Below the pieces are notes generated by a model that was given only the letters and a program-made list of their open reading frames with translations, did not search any database and was not told the DNA's origin. Source: Opisthorchis felineus (lineage: Eukaryota > Platyhelminthes > Trematoda > Opisthorchiida > Opisthorchiidae). From it: a stretch of 64,000 nt of DNA. Shown piece after piece: positions 48,601 to 60,064 of the stretch. A program made the translations under genes and the position numbers. Numbering within the stretch: the stretch's first letter is position 1; each line of letters begins with the position of its first letter. Location: positions 289,588 to 353,587 of the forward strand of contig SJOL01009565.1 in the NCBI GenBank assembly GCA_004794785.1, in the 5' to 3' direction.

Positions 48601-51600
48601 CTCAGCTGGCTTCAAAACCACTGAGCAACCCGCAGCCACAGCTGCACCCACTTTCCGAGTGATCATGGAGACGGGGAAGTTCCACTGCAAGCGAGAACAT
48701 TTAGACTGGTTTTTTACCACTTGCGGTATCCTATGAGTAGCGTGAAAATTCTGAGAGAGGATGGTGCCTAATAAAACAGCTTCAGGTGTGAAACAAATGG
48801 TGTGGTGACGATATTTGTCACTACAGTGGATGGGACGCAACCAGTGAGTGGTGATTCGGAGTAGCAAAAGATATGCTCATCCGAAACCCAAGGAGATTTA
48901 TGGAGAATAGTGAGACCCCGGTGAAGATTGTGGTGAATCCCAAAGCGATGGCGATTCGTCAACAGTTGATTCCAACAACAACCCAGGCCCATCTAACATA
49001 TGCTCACTGTTCTAGCAGAATGAATTAAAACAGTCTCGGGGAAAAGTGTGCATCAATAACAGGTCAACTAGGTCTACAGTATCCGACATCGTATCTAAAA
49101 TCGTTCCCGTTTGAACAGAAAACCAATAGGAACCACTAAAACCGTCCCATCTATTGTACGGGATTTGGTGCTAAAATATTCTCAATTCAGGGCATGCCCG
49201 CTGTTATCCATTCATTCATGAACCTTATGGAGATGATCAGTCAAAGAATGTGAATAAATTCCGCATCTACTGACCGGCATTGACTGTAACTATAATCGTC
49301 TTTAGGGCTTCTTCAGATCCATAGTCATTACGGGGCTACTAACCGTTGTTTTTTGTACGCAAACACAAGGTACGACGACACCATGTTGTTGTTATCATCA
49401 CCTTGTACAAATGGCATTACAATGATTCCTTCGAGCAGGGAATTCTCCACCCTAAAGAGACCATATCGTGCCGGGTTTGGAGAATTTTGCCAGAGCTGAT
49501 GGTGCAAATGCAATCCCCCAAAAATGGAGCACAAATCTGAAATTTCTTCCTTACTACTCCCTAACAGCGGCTGCATGTTTTTCAGGAATTAAGGAATGCA
49601 GCTTTCGATAAATACTCTCATTTGTATAGGAATTTGGTTTTCATAGGAGACCAACTGGATCTCTCGTTTACGACGGTCCCCTTCAACTGAATGTGCTGCA
49701 CCAGGCAGCCTCACGTTTCAGTTGGTCCGATAAGCCAGTATCGCAATACAGTATATGGACGTAGACGCTACTCATAAGGTCGCCGAAAACTTTTCGACAG
49801 CCCACAACCGGTTTACCCCCTTCTTGGGGCTCACCAGGTTGATGCAGTCTCCGAATTTTAGTCGAGACAAAAACGCACTGCGATATCCCGCATATCGTAG
49901 CAACTGAAACATGAGGTTGTCAGGTGCAGTACATTTAGTTGAAGCGGACCATCATAAACGAGAGATTGAGCTGGATTCAGTTGAGTCTCCTATCAAAACC
50001 AAATGTATGCAAATGAGAGTATTTATCGAAATACATATTGTTTGACATAGCAGCTGATCTGTACTTAGTTGAGCTCGAGATACCTCATCGGTTAGGACGC
50101 GAAATTACTGACCGGAAGTTCCGCAGTTCAAACCCGACCTATGCGTCTCGACCGCTCTTGTCTAGGCTTGGGCAACTTCGCAGTATTTCAGCCCTCGTGC
50201 TTTCGGGTGGCATCGTAGCTAAGCACCGAAAGGGTTACAGCTGAACGATTATTTTATCATTATATTTATTTAGTTGTGGTGAGACAATTTGCTTAAAGGT
50301 CAAGATTAGCTCTACTGGTAACCTTCAATGCGCATTCCCAATGCTGCGTAATGAGCATGACAGCGGAACCCTCCGCACAAAGTGGTGGTGCTGTGGTTCC
50401 TGTGTAATACAGAGAACACATCGTAAAGTGCGAGCTCAACGTTGGTTGGTCTAGTTTTTCTGGTTACCTATGAGAACAGCCCTGAGGATTGTGAGATCGA
50501 CCGCTCGATGAAAGCTCAGATGTGTGGCTCAACAAATCTAGATCCTGGACAGCCATATTGAGAAATAAGATGTTCCTGGTCCTCAAAGGTGAAATGGAAA
50601 TCGTATAGCCCAATCAAAAAGACGTCAGGAGGCATCAATATAAAGGTGTTACCGGTTATCCCTGCCACCGTCACAGTATCGTCGAAAACAATGAGACGGC
50701 TGGACTATTTACATGCGGTTTCCCGAAGGTTAATTCATAGATCACTTGCGTCTTATTTGGCGCACCCTAGGACCGCACTGAAGTGCAATGGATCATTGGG
50801 TCCCTTCAATTCTCATAACAGCGGGTAAGCCTAATCTGTCCCATGCAAGTTAGTCCACGCAAATCATGCTTGTTGATAATGTGAGGAAATCTGGGATCAT
50901 CTAATTGAGATTTCGTCCCTTAAGTAGTCAATCTACCCCGAAAAACCAAGAAGCATTGTACAGATCTAAACTTATTGAGAATTATCAGCAGGCGCCTCTC
51001 ACGAATCTCGCAACCTCCCGGCTAGTAACCGAAGGCTAAACCGGTCAAACACGAGCGGCTGGCCGGTAGTGTGATTAACGTGCACGTAGACAGGATATAT
51101 AGCAACACTCACTACTGTTCGGCTTTTCGGCATATGTTTACGAAATCCCGATTGGAAAATCTTGTTTGCTCGGGTTCCGGCACAAACTGATAACTCCAAT
51201 TTCAAATCGATTATCAAGAACGTTCTGTTATCAAGATAAATACAGACTGATTTTCTCATGATCAACATGTGGAAAAATATATATAATGTCGACAATTCGT
51301 GCTATTTTCGTCCACTGTGGAAGCCGATTGTACGCTCCACACCGCCACGAATTGAAAGCCTACTACTTTTGGGTTACATCTGATCACATGTCATGTGAAC
51401 TGGGAGTGTGATAGGTGACTAATCCGCCAACAGTGATTTATGAGGGGATTTAAGTTTACCATTGATGATAACGAGTCAAACTGGTTAACGGAGGACAAAA
51501 GCAACGAGTGACAATTAACCACAGACTGGTTTTCCGACCACAGGAAGAACTACAAGAATTTGATTGCAACTAAGGAGGTTTACATGAGAAAGGGAAGCAT

Positions 51601-54600
51601 TTGGGACCATAGTGGCGTACTAATTTTATTACCTCATTGCGTTAGGAATGCGGTTTAACCGGGACCACACAAAAAGGAATGAAGGACAAAACCCTACAGG
51701 ACACGAAATGTTCGACCTGTACAGACCAGAGGAAACCGATTGCAATCATTCAAACGAGAGCAAAATCAGTCATCAGCTTGCACAACTCACAACAGTTGTT
51801 CAACCTGTGTCCCGACAGATAAATGATTTTACCGATGACTGTCCAAACAGATCACAGCACAACAGGAGTGAGATCGAAAGTTTTCGGACTATTGGACACC
51901 AGCGTTTCGTTGAAAATACCGAAGGTATCAGAAAACATCAGGCTTCTGAAGTCAGTGTTGGTTGTCGAGTGCTGTTGTCGAGTGCTCGGTGGAAATTCGT
52001 AAAACTTTCGGACCCCGCCAAATGTATGAGGTACAAAGCGAGAAACTGCCCAAATCTACCCTTGAAGATATCTAGAAGTGGGCGAAGCACAGTCGAGATG
52101 CTCAGGTGTACGGTGGCAAGTTGCTAGCCTTCAGTAACCATTCAAGTGGATACACCTTGAATTACGACGGGGGGAATCTTGCATAACCGTAGTTTGCATC
52201 CTTTAATGAGATTACACATATCTGACAGAAGTAAACGTCGTTAACCGCAACCTAGTTGTGAATGAAACTTTTATTATCCCGGGTTCGCCCAGGCCCTAAA
52301 CTACGAAGACGTGAGGTCCGGCCCTGCCAATGGTGTACCGAATGGAAATGAAGTACTGTGCTGCATACGACTGGCGCGAAATCGAGAGATATAGAAATCT
52401 ACCGTGAGGGGGGTTCGAAGAAAAAATGGAGTGTAATCAAGAAGGTGGGTCAATTCGGCGTGAAAGCGACCGTTGGTCGGCATTGAGTTGGTGCGCCCCA
52501 CTAAGGATGTCTTTTCAGTGGATAGTCATTGTTCCGCAAACTTCGCAGTCCTGAATTTGGCGTTGTGTCTACTTTGTTCTTCGTGCTACCGCCAGAATGG
52601 CACAAACTGAGGGATGGACAGCGAGGAACTTGGCAGACGGGTGAGTGAGATTACGAAGAATTTTAGTGCTGTGGGTGCGGTCCGCCTTTCAGAGTTGGAT
52701 CCCCGTGACCCTACTTGCACGTGGTTGAAGTCGTTGCACGATATGGCGGCTAACTGATGTAAATTCCGTCCGTGTTTACACCCAGACTGTCTGACTGAAC
52801 GTTCGGAAGTGTAAGTATCTCAAAATGATTGCGGTAAGCTAGCACCACGTCCTCGATCTAGGCGCTGTTTTCTTTTTTTTAAATTTGGAGACAATTAAAT
52901 AAACCCTGTGGTTGTACGGCACTGAAACATCAGCATCAACGTTGCTGCCTATGACGATGATGACGATGGGTCCATTTATAGAGTACCTGTATGGACATAA
53001 CGAGTGACAGAATTCGAACACGACATGCGGAATTTAACTTTCGATCGAGCCTTCTCTCGCATCCGGCGTTCCAGCTAAACCTCCCGTTCACCGAGAGATT
53101 TAAACGAGCTCGACTAGTTGGAATTCTCCCATGCCAAGTGGAGCGAAACCAGCAGCAGACCGTCATCATCATCATTGACACCAGATGAGAACACTGGTGC
53201 TTCACTGCCGTACAGTCGTGCCAATCTATTTCAATAAAGCCTTATAATTGAAAAAAGAAAGATTTGGGAGGAGGAATTTAGGGTTAGCCAACAACAAACA
53301 TCAGAGGTGCCCACACCTGAAGCGCTCAATCAGACAATCTGGATAAAAACTGACAGCACGAAAGCCACTGACACTGGTTCAGTGTCTCCAGCCAAACACA
53401 AAGGGTCAAGTGAAATCCATCCTGGAAGGCGGATAGCACCAACGGCACCCAGAATTTTGTAACATCTTTCATTCCCTTCTGCCATGTCAAATTCTGTCGA
53501 CCTCCAGGTTTCCGCCACTCAAAAATGGGCACGGAAAACAGTGCGGAATTCGTAATACATGACCCAGCTACCTTATCTTGCAATCCTGGGCGCATTCTTT
53601 GAGGAAATTATCCTCCGTCCCACCAAAACCCCGTCTCCCGATCACCGCACTGCGAATTCGCTGGTTCTATCCAATTCCAGCGATAGTTCTGAGACAGTGG
53701 TGGTCGAAGACCTGAAGATGTCTCAGATCCTCCGCCCGAAGTGGCCAAGTCTCATAGCTTGTTTGCGCCTTCTGCTCTTTTTCAAACATGAGAACAATAC
53801 TGTCTGCATATTGCAGGTCGATAAGGTTCTCGCTCAGACGGATCTGAACACCCGGGGTTCTGGAGGCCTACCAGCGTTCGCCTCGTTATCTCACCAATAA
53901 GGAAGTTAAATGAAAATGGAAAGAGGACATCCTTGTCGGACACCAGTCTTTGTAGAAAAGCTTTTAGAGAGCTCCCCATACACTCTCACGCGCCTACAAA
54001 TATGTGAATACAAACAGCGCATGATATTCAAGGACTTCTGCGGCATGTTATGTTGTGCAGGCATGTTGAGAAGAACCAACCAGGGAATCAAACGCACACT
54101 TGAAGTCAAGCAGCACAAAGATTGTAGGGCGCCTATAAGCATTCCGTTGCCTTAACACCTGAAGATGTGAAGATGTGTGAAGATGTGGTCCACATAGCCC
54201 CTTCCAGGCAGGAATCCGGTGAATCGTGCTTAACGTTTGGACAGGTGAAACCGGTAGCAAGTCAATGCAATGGAGCGCAGGACCACTTTTGAAACCGATA
54301 GGTCGATGTTCCCCAAGGTTACTTTACCCACTTCACCAATCCTGTTTCCGTAGGCTAACCGAAAGCTGTGGCTAGGCATGAACATTTACGAGTGCACGTG
54401 TCCTTTAAATTCAGTCAGTTGTTTCTTGAGTGAAACTACTCACAAGGTTGCTAAAAACTCCCCGGCAGCCCACGACCGGTTTCGCACTTCCTGGTGAAGT
54501 AGGCGCAGTCTCCGAGTTCCCGTCAACCTTATGTTCTACCTACCCGAGGAACTCCAAGAAGGGAGAAACAGGTCGTGGGCTATCGAAGAGTGTTCAGCAA

Positions 54601-56211
54601 GCTTATGAGTAGTTTCACTCGATGAAATGTACCGCGATATCCCGAATATTGTATCAAACCAAACACGAGGCGGCATTTGTGCAGCACATTCAATTGAAGA
54701 ATATCATTAACGAGAGACTCATCTGGGATTCAGTTGAATCTCGCGTAAAAATTAAATTGGTGTGCAAATGAGTGTATTTCAGTCAGTTGTTGTTGGACGC
54801 ACTCTTATGGGGTATTGCTTCCAGCATCCCAATGCTTAAAGTACAAAACTTCCGAAACGGCTGGTTTTATCGAAACATTGCAATTCAAAACAGGAGCACC
54901 TTTTCTTGGCGTGATATAAAAAATGAATATATCTATTTCGGCAAATCTCAGTCGGCTTTCATGCCTGTAAAGTAATTAGCAAACACAAGCAGAGCCACAA
55001 TGCAGAAGTACAGAGCCAGCAAGCAGAGAGTTGAGTGAATAACAGTCAGGTGACAGGCGTGGCGTTCGCCCTTGTTCGGTCCACCGATGGCCAGTTTGAT
55101 CGGATTGATCTGGTCAGTCACTTCTGTGCACAGAGTTGGACTTAGTGGTGTGGGCGGGACGTGTTCATTATACGGATAGATGTTGATATATAAAGGTGTT
55201 CACGTGGTTGAAGTGTGAACGCTCTGGAGAGGGGTCACTGCGCTACCTGATTCATGATGATTGCACGTGTCTTTTACTAACCCATAGGTGACCAAGCTGG
55301 AAGTACAACAGAAACGCCAGAAACCGTAGGGCACAAACGCGTACTGCGATCTGTCAGTGGAGGTCAGACTACACATTACTGACCGTTGAAAAAAGGATTT
55401 CCTCAAGAGACTCCTTAAAGAGAAAGGTAACCCCTTCTCCGTAATGGTCACTCTTGCGCGGATCACTGTGAACCGAGCATGGAACAGCACCATTAAGAAC
55501 CATCTGGAACGATTCAGCCGTCATTACCAACAGGAACAGCGTTGGTGAAGGTTGCTTCTTCCCTGTCCCACAACCTCAATGTTTCAGATCAATAAAAACC
55601 CTGTTGTAAAGAAGGATGGAATGAGAACGAACCTAGTGCTAGCCTACACACAACCCCCCGATCTACCCTTAAAACCCTTCGAAACAGGATAGAAAATGCC
55701 ACGTTGGTACTCTTCATTTTCTCGACTACTCTGACAGGAAAACTCACCGGTGTAATGACGCCAACCACCCCGACCGGTTGGTGGTGAATCAACTGACGTC
55801 GACTAGTGCCTTGTACGGTAGGAACAAAATAACCATACGTGCGTTTGGCCTCTTCCGCGTACCACTCCAAGGCTGCGATGGCGGAAGTGACCTCGTTACG
55901 TGCATCAGGAATAGTTTTACCCTGACAGGAAAAAAAGCATGGGAAGTAAGCAATGCTTTTTTATACGGTCGAGGCAATGCACACAATTCGAAAAGCATAG
56001 CTCACATTCTCGGTGGTGATTAGCTGCGCAAGAGCCTCCATATTGTCACGAATGGACTGGGCCCATTGGCGCACAACCTTTGACCTGTCATCGGGTGCAC
56101 GGGCCGCCCAAGATGACTGGCTTTGCACGGCGGACTTGATCGCAGAACGGACCTCGGTCGCGGACATTGCCGGGACAGAGCGAATGAACTCATCGTTCGC
56201 AGGATTCAGGA
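42433..56211 (-). CDS. ALDH5A1: Succinate-semialdehyde dehydrogenase, seven exons, 5' end missing
   Basis: Oxidises succinate semialdehyde to succinate with NAD(P)+, the last step of the GABA shunt; mitochondrial in animals. Coding exons (joined on the minus strand): 56211-56006, 55921-55748, 48684-48415, 46633-46490, 45984-45829, 43902-43733, 42697-42433. Every intron has GT-AG ends and the phases join without frameshift, giving about 460 residues plus stop; bacterial GabD has about 480. Visible motifs: [11 protein letters not shown] (substrate Arg), [10 protein letters not shown] (cofactor Lys), FTGSTAVGK (Rossmann), ELGGNAP (general-base Glu), KFRCSGQTC (substrate Arg and nucleophilic Cys), NEIFGPV and [14 protein letters not shown]. 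The SSVE before PFGG matches the SSADH substrate serine region and argues against other ALDH families. The first exon seen starts with phase 1 at a VLNPAN-like segment, so the targeting peptide and about 25-40 residues lie further upstream. It faces the RA/PDZ gene tail to tail. Confidence 0.93.
43733..43902 (-). CDS. ALDH5A1: SSADH exon 6
   Basis: 170 bases, phase 0 in and phase 2 out. Starts [19 protein letters not shown] and ends APII plus AA of a split Lys codon before GTATGT. Contains the conserved NEIFGPVAP motif of ALDHs. Alignment of the [16 protein letters not shown] segment to GabD KVEEHIADALEKGARV is gap-free across the splice. Confidence 0.94.
45829..45984 (-). CDS. ALDH5A1: SSADH exon 5 (catalytic Cys)
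   Basis: 52 codons, phase 0 at both ends. Starts [18 protein letters not shown] after ACGCAG; the first cysteine is the nucleophile. Human and bacterial SSADH have Cys-x-Cys here; this copy has Cys-x-Ser. Ends [11 protein letters not shown] before GTGAGT. Confidence 0.95.
46490..46633 (-). CDS. ALDH5A1: SSADH exon 4 (catalytic Glu)
   Basis: 48 codons, phase 0 at both ends. Starts [13 protein letters not shown] after GAAACAG and carries [11 protein letters not shown] with the general-base glutamate. It ends KFRCSGQ before GTACGC. The intron cuts immediately before the TC of the GQTC active-site motif, so the catalytic cysteine is encoded by the next exon. Confidence 0.95.
48415..48684 (-). 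CDS. ALDH5A1: SSADH exon 3 (cofactor-binding core)
   Basis: 90 codons, phase 0 at both ends. Opens with [15 protein letters not shown] after CTTGCAG and ends FTGSTAVGK before GTGAGA. Contains the cofactor lysine (LKPAEDTP), the SALAL helix and the NAD(P)-binding glycine motif. It is the longest exon of the gene and the best conserved. Confidence 0.95.
49603..50031. mobile_element. Foldback (MITE-like) element with ~150-base inverted arms
   Basis: The outer 22 bases at 49603-49624 are a perfect inverted repeat of 50010-50031 (core ATAAATACTCTCATTTG). Similarity continues inward for about 150 bases on each side, including ACTGAAAC(G/A)TGAGG and the GGTGCAGCACATTCAGTTGAA segment. The centre (49763-49865) is a second repeat module (CTCATAAGGTCGCCGAAAAC...). 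No coding sequence inside, so a non-autonomous element. Family members are scattered through the window. Confidence 0.75.
50070..50245 (+). repeat. tRNA-derived SINE, copy 3
   Basis: Plus orientation: GAGCTCGAGATACCTCATCG GTTAGGACGCG (A-box region), AGTTCAAACCCGACC (B-box, about 50125-50139), then CTCTTGTCTAGGCTTGGGCA and CCCTCGTGCTTTCGGGTGG. Complete or nearly so. In the SSADH intron, antisense to the gene. Confidence 0.78.
52875..52985 (-). repeat. LINE-associated tail repeat, copy 4
   Basis: On the minus strand: CATCGTCATCATCGTCATAG, then GATGTTTCAGTGCCGTACAA and CCACAGGGTTTATTTAATTG. Opposite orientation to copy 5, 180 bases away. Confidence 0.65.
53155..53250 (+). repeat. LINE-associated tail repeat, copy 5
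   Basis: GTCATCATCATCATTGACAC, CACTGGTGCTTCACTGCCGT, then TTTCAATAAAGCCTTATAAT. Lies directly downstream (minus sense) of the LINE fragment at 54290-53326. Confidence 0.68.
53326..54290 (-). pseudogene. LINE RT fragment with C-terminus, internally deleted
   Basis: Reading down the minus strand: [20 protein letters not shown], then the palm with [35 protein letters not shown] and [15 protein letters not shown], then [20 protein letters not shown]. The YADD box is degenerate (YADS in a shifted frame near 53800). The sequence then jumps to the element's C-terminal piece ([20 protein letters not shown]) at 53595-53326. The 300-400 residues normally in between are missing, and frames shift. Lies in the long SSADH intron. 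Confidence 0.78.
54425..54780. mobile_element. Foldback element, one inner inverted pair plus one outer arm
   Basis: GAGTGAAACTACTCACAAGG at about 54430 is repeated inverted at about 54602-54622 (TTATGAGTAGTTTCACTC). Both are followed inward by CCCACGACCGG-type sequence. The outer arm of the 49.6 kb family follows on the right only (54632-54780, ending GTGTGCAAATGAGTGTATTTC). Confidence 0.65.
55748..55921 (-). CDS. ALDH5A1: SSADH exon 2
   Basis: 58 codons, phase 0 at both ends. Starts [11 protein letters not shown] after a CTGTCAG acceptor and runs through [13 protein letters not shown] to [11 protein letters not shown], where CCG meets GTGAGT. The [11 protein letters not shown] segment matches the WFAEEGKRIYG of GabD. 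The intron before it is only 84 bases; the intron after it is 7063 bases. Confidence 0.93.
56006..56211 (-). CDS. ALDH5A1: SSADH exon 1 of those seen (N-terminal helices)
   Basis: Begins after a TTTTTTTCTAAAAAG acceptor with two bases of a split codon, then [15 protein letters not shown]. It continues through the helical segment ending in QLITTEN, followed by donor GTGAGC. The alignment to the bacterial GabD segment NPANGDKLGSVP...LMTLEQ is gap-free. The AAG acceptor is weaker than the others, so the 5' border is the least certain in this gene. No upstream exon carrying the FI(N/G)G-W segment typical of ALDH N-termini was recognised between here and the right edge. Confidence 0.88.
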
Positions 56212-56690
56212 CTTTTTAGAAAAAAAGGGGTGAAAAAGGATAAATTGATCGGTGATTTGTTAAGTTTACCGTGGCAAATGAAAGGTTCCCACAAAGTAAT
56301 AGAAGGCGAGCTGACGAAATAACGCTTTCGGAAATTCGTTCTCCGGTCAGTACAACCACAGAGTCATAAGATACCGAATTCAAACTCAAATTAAGATGGG
56401 CTGTCATTTTGTTAATAACGACCAGTCCGAAAAATCAACCGCAACAGTGTGGAGGTAACAGGTGTCACGTCACATGAGTAAGTTGTTGTTCTGCAACAGC
56501 ACTTGTGTGAAAAGTGAATAATGGCCTGAATGCTGCGCTACGAAGAGAGGATAAATGCGAAAATTTCGTTTGTTGATACACAAGAGCTACCAATTTCAGT
56601 GAACAGCAAGCGTTTAGAACACAGTAGAGCCAACTGTTCCTGATCGGGCTATGAAATCTTACCATGCCTAAAATAAATAATGTAATAATC

Positions 56691-56840
56691 TTTCGGTGCC
56701 TAGCTGCCATGCCTCCCGAAGGAAGCATGAGGGCTGGGATACTGCCAGGTTGCCCAAGCCTAGACAGGGGAAGTCGAGAGGCAGAGGTCGGGTTTGAACC
56801 ACGGACCTTCCGCGCTCTAACTGAGCCATCTTGCCCCGCA
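56691..56840 (-). repeat. tRNA-derived SINE, copy 4
   Basis: Minus strand: GGGGCAAGATGGCTCAGTTA GAGCGCGGAAGGTCC (A-box), GTGGTTCAAACCCGACC (B-box), then the common body CTAGGCTTGGGCAACCTGGC. The tRNA head is intact enough to look like a tRNA gene, but the body shows it is a SINE. It produces a spurious 176-codon open frame on the minus strand (56995-56465). Confidence 0.82.
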
Positions 56841-57884
56841 TTAACAGAGTTCGCAGGCACTATTCTTTCTTCGATACATGCTATGACGGACAAACACTTG
56901 CCGCCTAACCAGAAGTCCGGCATCCAAATGAATCCGGAGGCAGTCTTCACCCTGTACAGTGAGCGACCAGGGATGAGTGATCCATTCGAGTCCAAATTGA
57001 TCTACTGTACATAAGTGGATGTCTGGGTAACCCTCGAGCTCATTGCTGGAGCCAACTGAGGCAATGTGCCAGGTCCGTGCGCAGTTCAGACATCGATCTA
57101 CCTTACCCGTGCTATGATAGCTGAACGAACCTCACGCCAAACACTTTCATTACTGCCAGCTGACTACACTCTTCATCAAGTGAAACAGTCATATGCAGCA
57201 CACACAGTCTACTAGGAGTTGAAGGTCTCAACGCGCTCTCCGTTTGGATGCATGCGTTACGAGAGCACCGGATGAGAAACGTGGTCATCCCTTCCTTCAC
57301 ATTTTAGGAAATAATTGAAGTAAATGCTTCTGCCGTAGGACCAGGCGGATAGACTTCACTGAACAATCCGTTCAATGGTCCTGATTATCACTCTAGAATC
57401 TGATGTGGTCATGTGGCTATTTCATTGTTAGACTGAGAGTTCACGGAGCTGCTTCAACAATGACAGGACAGGCTACATCTCAGCCATAGTACAACCGCTA
57501 ACCAGAACAATGCATTCACATTCACGTTCACACTATTCAGGCAGTTCCATTGACGTTAGACGCACGCTTACTGTTCCCGTTCTGTCCAGCACGAGTACAC
57601 GCTTCCCACCGAATGGACAAAAGTTCGTTGCTATTGTGGGCACAAAGCAGCGAGATCCAATAATGAAATACTGTTGTTTTTTTGGTTTACATAGCTTGAC
57701 ACAGCGATTATGTGGTCCGTCTAGGCTAACCGGCTAGTAAAATCCTTAATTTCTGGCTTGCGCTTGAGTAATACTCAGCTGAATTGAGAACCAGTGGTGT
57801 GATTATACAGCCACGTCTTGTTTTTTGGTCCTAGTTTCATGGGGTGACCTGTGTCTACTAAACTTAGAAAGAAAACATTGATAG

Positions 57885-58260
57885 ATGTAACACTACCCAT
57901 AAGGTTATTAAAAACTTTTCGACAGATCACGATTTCTGAGGCTCAGCAGGTAGGTGCAGTCCCTCAGTTTCCGTCAGCCTCATGATCTACTTGAACACAA
58001 ATTGGACAGAGTTAGACAAATACTCTCATTTGCAAGGGAATTTGGTTTTGACAGGAGATTCAACTGAATCTAGCTGACTATCTCGTCAATGGGCGGAATC
58101 GGTCGTGGGCTATCGAAGAGTTATCAGTAACCTCTTGAGAAGTGTGTTACGTCTAGACAACGACGTATTGTGACAATTCGAATATCATACCAACTGAAAC
58201 ATGAGGCGGCCTGGTGCAGCACGTTCAGTTTAAACGGACCATCGTAAACGAAAACCTTAC
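57885..58260. mobile_element. Foldback element, nested copy
   Basis: Inner inverted pair: ACACTACCCATAAGGTTATT near 57893 against the complement of ACCTCTTGAGAAGTGTGTTA near 58130. Between them lies a forward outer-arm fragment (AATACTCTCATTTGCAAGGG at 58020), and a reverse arm (ACTGAAACATGAGGCGGCCT) follows at 58190-58255. This suggests nesting or rearrangement. Confidence 0.6.
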
Positions 58261-59530
58261 CACGCTAAAATTGTTTCCAGGGAAGTCCTTATGCTAGGTC
58301 CTAACCTAGTGGGTTCCAGCATACGCAGATTCAAACTAAGAATCTGCTAACTCATGGATGGGAAAATATCACTCCAGGAGTTTGTAGTGTCCAGCATCCG
58401 CTAATGATTAATGAGACCGATTCAAACACCCAGACATTGTAACATTCAGTTCTACTTCCATTTGCCGAAGTAAGAAGAATTCTGGCAAACCTGAACGAGG
58501 TCACTGGGAGACTCACATTAGTGACTTAATTATGAGCTAGCTTCTGGCGCGAAATGTGCATGGGTCTCACCAGCCGACTTATATTCTGATCTCTTAGCGA
58601 ATGTAACAGACTATACAGAGGTACAGAAATCTAACTATTACTAAAAATATGGTGAGGTAGATGATAAAGTTTTCGCGACAAAATGAGAAGTCTGATCACT
58701 GGGACGGCATCCCTGGGTGATCCCATAATTTCGTCACATTCTCGCCATGCCCAACATTTGGCAGAGGAAGTTCCACGGAACGAAATAATGCAGCAGGCAA
58801 ACATGAGCTACTAAGTAAAGCAATTTGTTGCAAAATGTTTGGGTGAATTCCTTACCGTCCACCTGCCTGGACGGGAGCCACATGACTGCGCGTTTGTCTA
58901 GAGACACTGAAAGGTATGGCGGCCAACCGATGTCACTGGCGTTCATGTCTATTACAGTCCACACTGAGTGAGTGCTGGAGATGTGGGCACTTCGAATGTT
59001 TGTGGTAGGTTGGGACTAGGCCATTTTCTCTACCCCATCCTCATTCTTTAGTAAATTAAATTGATGATTTTACTCGGTCAAAAAACAATATAGATTACCT
59101 GAAGATGAGCGAAAAACCCTCGAAAAAGTAACACGGAACGTCGCGTGAGGTGCATTTACTCCCCCAATAAGCAACGTAGTCTGATTGTTACCCCAAACAG
59201 TCACATCTTTCGGCAGCAATTACTGGGTGCAGCATGTTTACTAACAATGTCGCATAATGACTTATGTATATCGGGCAGCCTGTGAAAGGCATCATCCAAG
59301 AGCAAATCATGGTTACAAATCCCCAGCATCGAAGAAAATAAATACCTTATGAACGTGCAGCATCCTGAAGGGGATTGAACAGCAGACTCGGCCGCGTTAA
59401 CCAACCTAACAGACACACAGTCTGTAAAAATAAGATGAAACGCTAAGACAAAATCAACGGCATGGCTACTCTTCATACGGACAAACGCAGCTCAATAAAA
59501 AGTAAAAATACTCGTCCAGCTATAACATCC

Positions 59531-59695
59531 TTCCCGTGCCTAACTGCCACGATGCCCGACGGAAGCACGAGGGCTGAGAAAAAGTCAGGTTTCCCAGGCC
59601 TAGACAGGAGCGGTCGAGATGCCGATGTTCGGTAAGAACCGCGGGGTCTTCGATCGATAAGTTCGCGCCCTAACCACTGAGCTATCTCGAGCTCA
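59531..59695 (-). repeat. tRNA-derived SINE, copy 5
   Basis: Minus strand GAGCTCGAGATAGCTCAGTG GTTAGGGCGCGAAC, then a mutated B-box (GCGGTTCTTACCG), GACCGCTCCTGTCTAGGCCT and the GTGCTTCCGTCGGGCATCGTGG body. Best preserved A-box of the five. Confidence 0.82.
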
Positions 59696-60064
59696 GCTTA
59701 ATGGCACCCCAAAAATGCTATTCTGCTGTAATTGCATCGGTATGCACACAATTTAGGTTGATGGAGAACGAACTGATTCTGTTTCGAGTGTCACAAAAGA
59801 ATAAGTCACTCAAGCGAGAAACGATTAACGTCGCTTGTGGGGTGCGACCCGAGTGATAAATACGCAGTAGGAACAACAGAAGAAATAACGCTGACTTAAT
59901 CCTAGTTTCATTTCGCCCAAACAAAGATGAAAAGTGCGGTGGTTTAAACAGCATGAGATACGGATATGCATCACATCGATAACACAAATTATCCGCGGAG
60001 TTTCGTGAAAAACAGACTTCCCAATGAGGAAATAGAAAGGACAAAATAAAAGTCGGCTGGATAT

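Larger units (their letters stand above)
48685..55747 (-). other. SSADH 7.1 kb intron, repeat-filled
   Basis: Intron between the GVITP and WNFPVSM exons. It holds a foldback element (49603-50031), a SINE in the opposite orientation (about 50070-50245), a LINE tail copy, a LINE RT/C-terminal fragment in the gene's own orientation (53326-54290) and another foldback element (54425-54780). No extra coding exon is needed for the protein to align. Confidence 0.8.

Noticed and set aside
51648..52127. 159-codon open frame on the plus strand in the SSADH intron
   Set aside because: Composition is low in hydrophobic residues, no motif, and the end resembles a worn SINE body (GRSTVEMLR).
56760..56840. 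Possible functional tRNA gene
   Set aside because: A- and B-box-like sequences are present, but the head continues into the common SINE body and no clean cloverleaf with acceptor stem was visible.
56465..56995. 176-codon open frame on the minus strand
   Set aside because: It runs through the SINE copy at 56691-56840; its central part (SNPTSASRLPLSRLGQPGSI) is the SINE body translated.
58380..58480. Possible SSADH N-terminal exon (YFGKW- and ISGCW-like reads on the minus strand)
   Set aside because: Both are followed by stops within a few codons or lack the next conserved strand and a donor in the right phase.
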